A stretch of 64,000 bases of DNA from Spinacia oleracea (lineage: Eukaryota; Streptophyta; Magnoliopsida; Caryophyllales; Amaranthaceae), in NCBI RefSeq assembly GCF_020520425.1, contig NC_079491.1, positions 7,737,143-7,801,142 of the forward strand, given 5' to 3'. Each line of letters begins with the position of its first letter. Position 1 is the stretch's first letter. Shown one piece after another: positions 23,644 to 34,832 of this stretch. The notes beneath the pieces are model-generated. The model had not been told where the DNA came from. It was given only the letters and a program-made list of their open reading frames with translations, and did not search any database. The position numbers were made by a program, and so were the translations under genes.

Positions 23644-25379
23644 AATTAGTTTTTGATTTTTTTAAAAAAAATTAATTTTTATTAGGACATATTGTTATTT
23701 ACAACCTATAAAAATTGAAAAAATATTTTTTACCATCTAAAAAACTAAAAATTGTAATTTACCACCTAAAAAACTAAAAATTCAAAATGATAAATCACGA
23801 AAAAAAATGGGTGTTTGCTAAATGCATAAAATAATATCTTTGTACAAAACATAAAATGACAAAGGTGCCCCAAATCAGTAAAATAAGTCATTGCTCCTCA
23901 ACCGTTTTACGAGATATGGTCGACCGTTGTTACAAACAGTGCAAACAAATCAATAGTCCCATTATCCAGTTATGCTGCTCATAAGTAATTGGTCATATTT
24001 GATGACAATCAACAATCCAACCAAATATTTTAATCTTATTCGTAGTTAATCAATTAATTTTATCAAACTTAGCTTCTTCCTCCATAATCAAGATTAAGAA
24101 ATTATCTTAGTAATTGATATCTAATCTGGATTTGACTGACGATGTTTGTGAAGTTTGTTTGTGCTTCTTTAAACGAAAATAGAATAATTGTACTTCTGAG
24201 ACTCAATGAATGAATAAATTTTTATGGAGTAAAGTCAAAGATGATTTAAAGCTGCAAAAATGGAGGTTGAATAGTACATAATTGGAGATGAAGAAGGACC
24301 GAAGGAGATAAACAAAATAGGGATTTCTTTTAATAAAAAGTAGGGGTAGAATAGGCTATTTCAAATTTTGCATTAAGAAATTATTTTCTGCATTTAGAAA
24401 CTATGAAAAAAATCTGAAAAAATAATATCCAAAAATAAATCTCAAATATTTTTGGTAATTTCGGAAACTTTTTGTTTTTGAGTTTAATTTTTAAGGTCTT
24501 TTTGGGTATTTTTGATTTTTCTGATATAATTAGTTTTGGAATTTTTTAATTTTTTTTATTAAGTGATCTTAAAATGTGTGTAAATAGTAATTCTCATAAA
24601 TATACATTTGGATAAGTTTGTCTATAGTTGGTAAAAGGCTTGTTGGATTCGAGCTTGTTCTATTATTGTTGCCTTGGGTGAGCAATCACTACACTAAACC
24701 AGCTTTATTTTAAAAGACTCATTTAATTAAATGGATTAAATTAGTGACATGCATCCGTATGTTTTGACACTTTAACAAACACAAACACGAATTTGACACG
24801 ACATAAGTCATTCAATTCAATTTAGTTTCAAAATTACATATTATGTATATAACTTATCAAACAACATTGAGGATATGGGTTCTCTATAAAATAAAAATGA
24901 AAAAGTACATATAGACTAGACTCTAATCTTTATTAATACGGAGTACTCCATACTAGAATTAGGGTCACTTATAGGAATTGTTATCATGTTTCATACTACG
25001 AGTAACTAATCAGCCTTATACAGCAACCAAGATAATGCTACCGTTCTGCCGGCCACCTGATATGCGTCACCGCCTAAGGAAAATATACTAGTGAGCTTTT
25101 TCTGTTACTGTCATATCCACAAACAAATACAGTACAGAGTATTAGAGCAAGCGCCTATATATATGATATGATTAATATCTACAATAATGTTCTATAAGGA
25201 TGAAATAAAATAGGCCATGTAAATTACTTACGATGGATAAATGAAGGTGGTGAGGAAACGTTGCAGCTATTTTAGAACAAAGAAATAGGGTATGTAATGA
25301 TTATTGAAACATGCATACAGATCAAGAGCTTAGCTCCGACTAAATCTGCATCCGATCTGTGTCGCACACTTTGCTTATA
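23644..25379. other. Gene-free AT-rich DNA
   Basis: A block of about 43 bases (ggtaatttcggaaac and on) at 23444-23486 is repeated directly at 24452-24495, bracketing about 1 kb. A copy of the dispersed cluster repeat is at about 25040-25095. No coding sequence is recognised. Confidence 0.5.
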
Positions 25380-25493
25380 GAGTTATAGTGGGTGAGTCCC
25401 CCAACAAAAGCTTCTGCATACGGCAAGGCTAGATCCCGAGATCTCCCTTAAGCGATATCAAGATGGTTACCACTTGAGCCAACTCTATATTGG
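25380..25493 (-). mobile_element. tRNA-derived SINE fragment
   Basis: The minus strand reads gttggctcaagtggtaac (box A-like), then about 30 bases later ctcgggatctagcc (weak box B), followed by a SINE-like gcagaagcttttgttggg. No tail or TSD was found. Confidence 0.5.
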
Positions 25494-26162
25494 TTTCTTG
25501 TGTAGGTAGTACCTTATTTTTCTTTCCTATAAAAAAGTATCGAGTAAATTAAAATTGAGATAACCTAGGTACGTGGGATATTTTGGTGAAGGATTGAATC
25601 TTATTAGTAGCTACTTCTGCTGGTCTTTTCGCCGAGCCTCATCTTAATAAAGGGGAACACTGTTTTTATCCAATGCCTTTGTGTTTGTTTTGGCATTTCA
25701 AATTAGTGTCTTTCATATTCTGGGGAATTACCGCTAGGCTGATTCGTAACCCCTGTTTCCTTAACAAAAAAGAAGCCTAGCTAGATTATATATTCATAGG
25801 GCCATATATGTATTGATAATTGAAACATGATAAACTATGTATGCCTTTGATATTAACAAGTCGAAGGCCAATTCCTCAAAATCGATCTCTTAACTAGTTA
25901 ACTATGTTTCACCCGGCGAATTCGCTTCACAATTATGCTTAAGTCACTGATTAACTCCAGCAAATAGCAATTATATGATCCAAATTTCACTACAATTAAT
26001 TAGATCAGGCAACAGATATTATTATAAACTTCAGTCTTTAATTACAAGCTATGAATTGAGGGAAGAAAACAGCAAATATAATAAATATTAATAACTGATT
26101 CTTGAATTCTTTGAACCAGGATGGACAAACCAGTACCAGGCAACGATATATCAATCTCTGAA
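25494..26162. other. 3' flank of the F-box pseudogene, duplicated near 42 kb
   Basis: Bases 25665-25960 recur at 41818-42065 (atccaatgcctttgtgtttg and following), so the F-box pseudogenes at 26.2 and 42.3 kb were copied with their 3' flanks. No gene is seen. Confidence 0.7.
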
Positions 26163-27336
26163 TTAGCGTAACAAAGTTTGGTCTTCCCGTCGTCCTCCGC
26201 ACAAAGCCAAGCTCTCCACATAAGTATCCACAAAATTGATTCTAGGACCGGCTCTAGATTTTCTCACCCGTCGTAGTTTATGAGTTATAATGTTATAAGA
26301 CATTGGTTCATCAAATTTGTTGTAGACTACAATGAATGTACTTGTATTCTCATCAAATAAAAGCTTCTTATATGACGGAAGTAGCCGTCTACTGGGGAAT
26401 AATCCATAAAAATTAAAATGCCTCTTATATGACACTCCCTGAGAAAATAATCTATACCCATCTGAACTAGAATCTCCTGTAAACCATACACTCCATGGGT
26501 TGTCGTTGTTGTTTTCCGACGTCATAACCCAAATGCAGCTACTCTTGTTTGAAATACCAAACACTGCCAATGATTCGCCTAGGTTAAACAGATGCATTAC
26601 CATTTCAGGATCTTCAACAACCGGCAATTTCACATACCTGAAATAATCACACACGTGTCCATACATTACATAACAACACATAGATTGCAAAGATATAACA
26701 GGAAAATCAATCATAACGGTTTTGCTCCTCCAAAGATGATCACTAACTGAATAAACCCAAAACGTCGTCGAACTTGTGGAAGGTAATTCAAAGGCAATCA
26801 CTTTATATTGATTACTGGAAGGGACAAATCCTATAATAACAACGTTTTTTTGGCCCGGACAAGAGGGAAGTACAATAGATTTTTGTGTAGATGGGTTCCA
26901 CAGCTTTATCAAATGATGCATACTATTATTAATCTTATTCCACTTATAATCTTTAAACACGACCAATCCATTACAGTTTCCAAAAATCTTAAATAATTTG
27001 CTCTTTTGCCCAAGTTGTGTAGTTGTCGTCAAATTATCTCTTAGACGAACTCGGAATTTTCGGTCTCCCCAGAAGTCCGAACTAGTGACAAGTAAGTGAT
27101 TCTTGTCCCTATTATTCTTAAAACGAGTAAGATGCATCGAAAGGAAATGAGGATCATCGATCGTAGAACGTACACCAGGATCTACAAACAGCCCTGAATC
27201 TTAATAAGGTTTTCACCGGCAGCCTCGCTAGTACCTCCTTCCATAATTCCGGTGGTAAATCTAGCTCCGGTGGTAAAACCTTAGATTTCGACACATTATT
27301 GTGCCGCCTTTTCGATTTCGTTTTCGTACTCCCCAT
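26163..27336 (-). pseudogene. F-box (FBA-type) gene with frameshift
   Basis: The N-terminal part (ATG at 27336, MGSTKTKSKRRHN) contains the F-box DLPPELWKEVLARLPVKTLLRFRAVCRSWC. Compared with the intact paralogue at 37.5 kb, four extra bases (acgt) follow the codon for that last Cys, near 27168. They shift the frame and give an early stop. The rest (26163-27137) stays open and ends EDQTLLR like the intact copy, but lacks about 29 residues after GHVCDY, where the paralogue has SHGAAHWLVSEGER and following. A TATA run is at 27421-27433, about 85 bases upstream of the ATG, as in the intact gene. It is probably a recent pseudogene; a truncated F-box-only protein is possible. Confidence 0.85.
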
Positions 27337-27436
27337 ATCGACAAGGGAGTTGGGATTGATGAGGTTGAGAGGAGAAAGAGCAAACAAAGAGTGAATTAGG
27401 TTTAGAATATGTACACGGAGTATATATATAAACACC

Positions 27437-28008
27437 CTGGAAAACTAATTCCTATCCAGAGATTACTAGTAAGTCGAAGTTGTTAGAATTGTTTCCTATT
27501 TTCTAGTAGTAGTAATTAGGTTGTTTACTTAGTCTAAGGAATAATTAAGCATATTTTTATGTTGAGTCGGTTATTTACTTACGCCTATAAAAAGGCAATC
27601 TGATGTACTATGTTATTAAGCATTTTTGAATGAGAATATTTTCCAGCTTTACGTGTTATTTTGCTTCTCATTTCTCGTTAATTTTTCCAACAAAAATATT
27701 GTAAAGACTCCCTAAGATATTTTTTTTTATTACCCTATAAAAAGCACTATATTTTTTTTATTCAATTAATCTACAATATTTATTTATTTCCTAAATCATC
27801 CATTCGCGTTATGTGTTGTAGGGCGATTTTACCCTATAAAAAGCACTAAATGTTTTTTATTCAATTAATCTACAATATTTATTTATTTCCTAAACCTCCG
27901 TATTTGTTTATTTCCTAATACCTTAACCGTGTTTAATGGTAGCATTTTGATTAAATCAAAAGCACTAATTGTAAAATTTAGGAAGGTTTGGCAAGGTTAT
28001 ACTACTTA
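27437..28008. other. Spacer with a local tandem repeat
   Basis: A block of about 65 bases (ccctataaaaagcacta to tttatttcctaaa) occurs at about 27731-27796 and 27833-27896, and a related piece is at 39.03-39.09 kb. Bases 27966-27999 match 43133-43170 (see findings). No gene is seen. Confidence 0.6.
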
Positions 28009-28062
28009 CTAGATTCAATCGGTCTTGCGCGCAACAGGTGTACGTTAATATTAACGTACACC
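28009..28062 (-). mobile_element. Helitron-like 3' terminus beside a 26-base perfect palindrome
   Basis: On the minus strand, a hairpin ttgcgcgcaa (28025-28034) is followed by CTAG (28009-28012) and then T, as at the 3' end of the Helitron at 13339. Immediately inside, 28037-28062 is a perfect 26-base palindrome with arms ggtgtacgttaat. The matching 5' end was not found. Confidence 0.45.
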
Positions 28063-29470
28063 AAAAGTTTCACACGTGCGAAATTTTCCAACACATCCGC
28101 ATAACAATTTCACCTGCCAAATAATAAGAGTGGAGAGAAAATTAAAAAAGGGAAAAAAACATAGAGGAGAGAGAAAGATGGAAGACGCAAATGAAGATGA
28201 AGATCGAATTTGCAATGAGAACCATGGCACTACTAATTTCAATCCCTCGCCGCCGCTAATCACCACTAGAATCGAATCATGTTGAAGATAGAGGTTCGAC
28301 TCGCCGCCAACACCGCACCAATCTTCGATTCCCATTAATAGGTTTGATTTTTGTTTCTTTAATTCATTGATTTTCTTCTATTTGAGTAATTAGGTTCCAT
28401 TTTCTGTGGAAGATCTTTGCGAAAAGGAGTTGAATTCAGTACAGAAGATCCATATTTTATCATGTTATCATGCTTATATATAATGGTAATTAGCATGTTC
28501 AGATTATAGAGTTATTCTATTAATTAAAATTTGCGATTTAGAGTTTATATTGTCTAATTCATTCTGCAAGTTCTAATCTGTTTCTGGCTTGTGTTCTGTT
28601 GCCCCAAATCATGTTAATTCATATGCTTTATGTCTAGTGATAACTGTAATTGGTATGTTAGATTATATAAATTTATTTTTGCTAATTAAAAGTTCAGGAA
28701 ATAGTGGTATTTACTCCAATTTTGGTGCCAGATTTGAATCAGTTGTTGATGTAAATTGCTGCTCTAAATCATGTTGCTTAGGTGTAAAACGTGAAGTGAT
28801 GCTCAGTAATAGGTTGGGGGTGAATGGGTGAAGTTACAGCTTGTGTTAAAAACTTAAAATTAGGAAATAGTCGTTTTTGGGAGTATATATCGGCTGCGTG
28901 AGATGCAGTCATGTGCAGTAGTTTCTAGGCACTAGATTTCTTTCCTACATGTACCGAGACAGATTCTGTGACCATGGAATTTTCAACTTCTTCACTCACT
29001 TTCATATATGCAGCATCATTATCATCGAGCTTCCAGGTCTAACAAATCAGTATTTCCTTTATGTGAATGTAGGCTTGATTCCTTAGTCTAATGTTCCTGT
29101 AATATTATGTTGCCAACTAGGATTGCTGTATTGATATATAGCCGCAGCTAGCTTTACTTAAAAGTTTTGCCATTTACCTGGGTTCTAATTCATACATTGC
29201 TCCATTTGGCCAGTTTTATTTCTCACAGCTTCAATGTGATACTTGATATGTTGAAAGCTAAATATTAAAGCAGCGATTCTGTAGCTCATTCTCTTTGTTT
29301 GTAGCATGGCAACAATTACTTATAAGCCTTCCAAGATACTCATATTTGATTGGCGACAAATTTCCAAAAACCATTGATGAAACCTAACCTTCAATAAGTT
29401 ACTTGATCCATGTGTACCTGATTTGAATAAATCTGAGTACATGTTCTACATTGTGTGTTTTATTTTTGTA
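28063..29470. other. Gene-like captured sequence, no complete gene
   Basis: Bases 28110-28330 look like a plant leader and first exon: a gagaga-rich stretch, then an ATG at 28178 opening 35 codons (MEDANEDEDRICNENHG). The frame ends at 28285 and I recognise no family. The rest is AT-rich, intron-like DNA. Confidence 0.35.
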
Positions 29471-29542
29471 AGCCTATTAGCTCAACTGGGCGAGCACCGT
29501 GCAACTTGCGCGGAGATGTGGGTTCAAATCCTACATAGGCTA
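29471..29542 (+). tRNA. tRNA-shaped sequence, anticodon unclear
   Basis: A full cloverleaf can be drawn: acceptor stem AGCCTAT/ATAGGCT (7 of 7), D stem GCTC/GAGC, anticodon stem CCGTG/CGCGG, T stem GTGGG/CCTAC with loop TTCAAAT, and discriminator A. The anticodon loop is CAACTTG, so position 33 is A rather than the near-universal T, and no amino-acid identity can be assigned. It may be a decayed tRNA gene, an organelle-derived tRNA, or the head of a SINE. Confidence 0.45.
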
Positions 29543-29555
29543 TTGGTTTTATTAT

Positions 29556-32395
29556 GTAAAAATATAAAAGTCAGACTTTTAGCAGTTAAAGTTAAGTTAT
29601 TAAAAGTAAAAGTTAGGTTTGAGATGATGGACGACTGCCTTAACTTTTAGAACAATTTCTATAACTTTAACCTATAAAACTACAACTTTAACACAAAAAA
29701 GTACAATGTGTGAAATAAAAAGAATGCACGACTCACATTAGATGAAGAAAGATAAAAATATAAAAGTCAGGCTTTTAGCAGTTAAAGTTAAGTTATTAAA
29801 ATTAAAAGTTAGGTTTGAGATGACGGAAGGCTGCCTTAACTTTTAGAACAATTTCCATAACTTTAACCTATGAAACTACAACTTTAACACAGAAAAATAC
29901 AATGTGTGAAATAAAAAGAATGCACGACTCACATTAGCCGAAGAAAGGTAAAAATATAAAAATCATACTTTTAGCAGTTAAAGTTAAGTTATTAAAAGTA
30001 AAAGTTAGGTTTGATAGTCGTTTCACAATATATCAAAACACAACCCAATAGTATGTAGGCTATATGGGACTTGAACCCATACCATGTACATAAATGCACA
30101 TTGCTCTACCATTTGAGCTAATAGCCTTAGTGTTCAAACATTTGCATATTGAGTAGACCGGTACAAAACTTTTCTTAACTTATAACAATTTCCATAACAG
30201 TAACCTATAAAATTACAATTTTAACACATAAAAGTACAGTGTGTGAAAATAAAAATAATGCATGACTCACATTAGCCGAAGAAAGGTAAAAATATAAAAG
30301 TCAGACTTATAGCAGTTAAAGTTAAGTTATTAAAATTAAAAGTTAGGTTTGAGATGACGGAAAACTGCCTTAACTTTTAGAACAATTTCCATAACTTTAA
30401 CCTATGAAACTACAACTTTAACACAGAAAAGTACAATGTGTGAAATAAAAAGAATGCACGACTCACATTAGCTGAAAAAAGGTAAAAATATAATAGTCAG
30501 GTTTTTAGCAGTTAAAGTTAAGTTATTAAAAGTAAAAGTTAGGTTTGAGATGACGGAAGACTGTCTTAACTTTTAGAACAATTTTCATAACTTTAACATA
30601 CAGAACTACAACTAAATACACATAAAACTACAATGTGTACAATAAAAAGATTGACGGACTCACATTAGCGGAAGAAAGGTAGAAATATAAAAGTCGGACT
30701 TTTAGCAGTTAAAGTTAAGTTAATAAAAGTAAAAGTTAGGTTTGAGATGACGGAAGACTGCCTTAACTTTTAGAACAATTTCCATAACTTTAACCTATGA
30801 AACTACAACTTTAACACAGAAAAGTACAATGTGTGAAATAAAAATAATGCACGACTCACATTAGCTGAAGAAAGGTAAAAATATAAAAGTCAGACTTTTA
30901 GCAGTTAAAGTTAAATTATTAAAAGTAAAAGTTAGGTTTGAGATGATGGACGACTGCCTTAACTTTTAGAACAATTTCCATAACTTTAACCTATAAAACT
31001 ACAACTTTAACACAAAAAAGTACAATGTGCGAAATAAAAAAAATGCACGACTCGCATTAGCTGAAGAAAGGTAAAAATATAAAAGTCAGGCTTTTAGCAA
31101 TTAAAGTTAAGTTATTAAAAGTAAAAGTTAGGTTTGATACGACGGAAGACTGTCTTAACTTTTAGAACAATTTCCACAACTTTAACCTACAGAACCACAA
31201 CTTTAACCCATAAAATTACGAGGTGTGAAATAAAACAGATTGCATGATTCACATTAGCCGAAGAAAGGGAGAAATATAAAAGTCAGACTTTTAGCGGTTA
31301 AAGTTAAGTTAATAAAAGTAAAAGTTAGGTTTGAGATGAAAAAGACTGTCTTAACTTTTAGAACAATTTCCATAACTTTAACCTACAAAACTACAACTTT
31401 AACACAAAAAACTACAATGTGTGCAATAAAAAGATTGGATGACTCACATTATCTGAAAAAATGTAGAAATATAAAAGTCAGACTTTTAGTCGTTAAAGTT
31501 AAGTTATTAAAAGTAAAAGTTAGGCTTGATATGACGGAATACTGTCTTAACTTTTAGATTAATTTTCATAACTTTAACCTATAGAACCACAACTTTAACA
31601 CATAAAAATACAAGGTGTGAAATAAAACAAATTGCATGATTCACATTAGCCGAAGAAAGGGAGAAATATAAAAGTCAGACTTTTATCGTTTAAATTTAAG
31701 TTAATAAAAGTAAAAGTTAGAGAAACTGATATAAAACTTTGTTAACTTTTACTACACTAGGCCTAACTTTTATGCTGATATTATTAACTTTTATATTAAT
31801 ATTCCTACTTTTTCACTTAAGTGAGGCCTCACAAGTTAAAGTTAGCATTTTTTAGTAAAAATGTTAAAGTTAGTCTTTTTATACTAAAAGTTAGGCTCGA
31901 TATGGTAAAAGTTAGGTAAACTGATATAAAACTTTTGTTAACTTTTACTACACTAGGCCTAACTTTTATGTTGATATTATTAACTTTTATATTAATATTC
32001 CTACCTTTTCACTTAAGTGAAGCCTCACAAGTTAAAGCTAGCATTTTTTTAGTAAAAATGTTAAAGTTAGTCTTTTTATACTAAAAGATAGGCTTGATAT
32101 AGAAAAAGTTAGGTAAACTAATATAAAACTTTTGTTAACTTTTACTACAATAGGCATAACTTTTATATTGATATTATTAAGTTTTATATTAATATTACTA
32201 ATTTTTCACTTAAGTGAAGCTTCACAAGTTAAAGTTAGCATTTTTTAGTAAAAATGTTAAAGGTAGTCTTTTTATACTAAAAGTTAGGCTTGATATAATA
32301 AAAGTTAGATAAACTGATATAAAACTTTTGTTAACTTTTACTACACTAGGCCTAACTTTTATATTGATATTATTAACTTTTATATTAATAGTCCC
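29556..32395. repeat. Satellite-like tandem array, period about 196 bp
   Basis: The landmark gttaaagttaagtt recurs at 29584, 29781, 29977, 30315, 30511, 30708, 30904, 31100, 31297, 31492 and 31688, that is every 195-197 bases except one step lengthened by the insert at 30.05 kb. From 31723 a diverged monomer continues with the same spacing (aaactgat-type landmark at 31723, 31918, 32115, 32311). The units are rich in aagtta/taactt. The whole array is about 15 units and has no coding capacity. Confidence 0.9.
30056..30127 (-). tRNA. Second tRNA-shaped sequence, inside the satellite array
   Basis: Minus strand: acceptor stem AGGCTAT/ATAGCCT (7 of 7), D arm GCTC AAATGGTA GAGC, an anticodon arm with stem ATGTGC/GTACAT (one G-T pair) and a short loop, and T stem ATGGG/CCCAT with loop TTCAAGT. 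It resembles the copy at 29471 but its stems differ by paired changes. The anticodon arm has 18 rather than 17 bases, so its identity is uncertain. It interrupts the satellite and adds about 142 bases with its flanks. Confidence 0.45.
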
Positions 32396-33082
32396 TACAT
32401 TATTATATATGACGAGATTCAATATTTAGTAACAATTCCATCATTTGAAAGAATAAAAAGTGAGTGTTTAGATTTAAATGGTACTCCGTACAAAGCAATT
32501 GAATGAAATATTTCATCATGTGCAATCAACATGTCTTCACTGATATTGGAGAAAACATTGGGAAAATGTAGTATCCCTCTTAACTTAATTGTTCTCCTCC
32601 TGTTTCGAGCTTAGCTCCACTCCCAAGTAGCAATGTCTGATCTTATGTATCGCATCACTTTCTCAAATTGCTCTAAATCATTCAGAGAAAATCCAAGAAT
32701 ATTGAGTATTTCAGCCCCAGTACAACCATGATTCATGGCCACTTCTTATAGTGCTTACGGAAATATCTATGACGGTACTCTCGCCGGATCGTAGCTCGAA
32801 CAAAGTGTTCCCAATTCTCTTGAACCCTCGTCGATAGAGTCTTAACATCAAAATTGAAAAGAAAAAAAATCTAATTGAAGAGAAAACAAAAGCAAAGAAG
32901 ATCGACATACCTGAATTAATATTGAATCAATGTCTTCATTCTTCAATGGAAAGAGGAAATGGAAGGAGTGTGAGGAGAGAGAACGTGAAAAGATAACGAC
33001 AGTAGAAGAAAAGAAGGAAGGTATTTTCTACTCACACGTGTGAGTCCAGCCCAAAAGAAACAAAGGCTTGTTAGTTGGGCTT
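32396..33082. other. Gene-like captured sequence, no complete gene
   Basis: Read on the minus strand, 32880-33050 looks like a leader with ctctctcctcacactcc and an ATG followed by an exon-intron-like boundary (ttcag then gtatgtc). The frame stops quickly. No family is recognised. Confidence 0.3.
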
Positions 33083-33156
33083 GGTGTACAGTAAATTATT
33101 GTACACCCTTTGTAAACAAGATTTTGTGTACTAGATTAGGTCCCGTGTACACACGG
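33083..33156 (-). mobile_element. Second palindrome and Helitron-like 3' terminus
   Basis: Bases 33083-33107 form an imperfect palindrome with arms ggtgtaca and tgtacacc, like the one at 28037. CTAG is at 33131-33134 with a flanking A on the + strand, and a hairpin ccgtgt/acacgg lies at 33143-33156, so on the minus strand this also reads hairpin, CTAG, T. The 5' end is uncertain. Confidence 0.4.
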
Positions 33157-34300
33157 TTATTATCAAAATTATAATTTGACCATTTTTTTTATAAAATATT
33201 TCAGTAACAAAAAATTATATTGTTCGAAAATAAAGTAGTATAGAGTACAAAAGATTTTGACAAATTCTCTAAAGATTTAGTCAAATATACTAAAAAATTT
33301 CCATAAAAATATATTGAAATAAATAAATGAATAATAAAAAAAAGTTTTGCCGAGAAAATTTTTCACCAAGGAGTGACACGTGTATTTCCTGGTGTCTGTT
33401 TTAGTATACTGCATGAAGATATTCTGAAAGATTTTATTTAATAATCTAAAAGTGTTCAATATATTCTACGTAGTATCAATTTATGATCGGCGTTGATTTG
33501 AAGAATGTAGTTGAAAGGTATATACGTGTAGCAGAAGTTTCGGATGAATTGTCAAAGATTTTTTATTTTGTATGTATATAACATATGTAAATTATTTTAC
33601 ATAATAAGTAATTTTCATAACGTGCATCTTTTATTACGAATTTACGATACTCCATTGTTGTTTCCTTTTTTTTTTTGCAGTTCACAATTACACTTTTTTT
33701 TTTTTTGGCAATTCACGATTCTATCAAATCATATTGTAATTATGACAAAGTTAAGTGCAATTAGAATTGTCAACCTACTATTTATGTAAGGTCGTTAAAA
33801 TCTTAATTATGGTTAAGTATTAATAATTTTTATTTTGTATGTATATAATATTTGTAAAATATTTTATTTAATAGGTAATTTCTATAACGTGCATCGTATT
33901 ACGATTTTTCATATTCGTTTCCTTTTTTCTTCGGCAGTTTACGATTCTATTATTTTTTTCCTGTTTTTATTGGCAGTTCACGATTCTATCAAATCACAAT
34001 TATGACCAATTTAAGTGCAATAAGAATTAAGATTTGTCAACCGTAGATTTATTTAAGGTCGCTGAAATCTTATTTTCAAGTCAAATATTAATAATTGTAC
34101 CCATTTTTTAAGGATTTTAAGAGGAAAAAAAAAAGAGAAAAAAATTATGACCAATTTGAATGCATTAAGAATTAAATGCATTAAGAACTGTCATCTTTTT
34201 AATTATGAAAACGCTGCAATCTTTCTTTAATATTCTGTAGTACCCAACTTTAGTAATTTAAGAGAGAAAAAAAAAGACTTTTTGACGGAAAAAAATCGCA
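33157..34300. other. AT-rich DNA, no gene seen
   Basis: Two related blocks containing gcagttcacaatt and ggcagttcacgattctat (about 33680-33790 and 33937-34070) indicate a diverged local duplication. Confidence 0.4.
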
Positions 34301-34305
34301 CCAGG

Positions 34306-34827
34306 TGTTGTGGGCAAAATTACCGTGCCTTCGTGTACCAATGAGGACGTGACACATGGCACGTATTGCGACCCCCAAGCAGAAATCATACGAAGTCTAC
34401 TCCGAGGCATGAGTATTAATCTAGGTATCTACAATGTATGTATTTAAGTGTGTATAAATGTATGTATAAAACCTATATCTAGAAAGGGGCTTAATTAGTA
34501 TGTATCCCAAGTGAATAACTAAGCACAATAGGCCCAAACAGCCCACTATTGCCAAAGGAGACCAGAGAATTGTAAGGAGAAAGGACACGTGTCCTCCTCC
34601 CATTCCCCAGCCAATCATGTAAGGGGAATATTAGGTCATTCCCCCTAAAACCTAGTACTATAAATATTCCCACTTCCCTAGAAAAAGGGGTCACAATCAA
34701 TACATTCTAGAGCAATTGCTGCTCTGCCTTCTCTCTACTTTCTCTCTCTATAAAAATACAATCTTGTTTAATCTGTAAAAGTTACCAAGAAACCTCCCAG
34801 GTATCTCACCGGAAAAACCCCACAACA
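34306..34827 (+). mobile_element. Solo LTR with 5-base TSD
   Basis: It begins TGTTGTGGG and ends CCCACAACA, a 9-base perfect terminal inverted repeat. The exact TSD ccagg lies at 34301-34305 and 34828-34832. A TATA-like ctataaata near 34668 and a pyrimidine-rich ctctctactttctctct downstream suggest + orientation. No internal retrotransposon coding region is attached, so it is the product of LTR recombination. Confidence 0.9.
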
Positions 34828-34832
34828 CCAGG

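Noticed and set aside
26808-26996. 62-codon plus-strand frame
   Set aside because: Antisense shadow of the F-box pseudogene.
28178-28285. 35-codon frame MEDANEDEDRICNENHG as a gene
   Set aside because: It may be a captured first exon, but it has no recognised family and no downstream exon that I can join.
29423-29650. 75-codon frame over the tRNA-shaped sequence
   Set aside because: It runs through the tRNA-like region and into the satellite unit; no family features.
29556-32395. CRISPR-like array
   Set aside because: Units of 196 bases repeat as a whole without unique spacers, in a plant genome; it is a satellite.
33131-33245. Complete minus-strand Helitron of about 114 bases
   Set aside because: A TCTATAC start is present near 33243 but is preceded by C instead of A, so the 5' end is unsupported.
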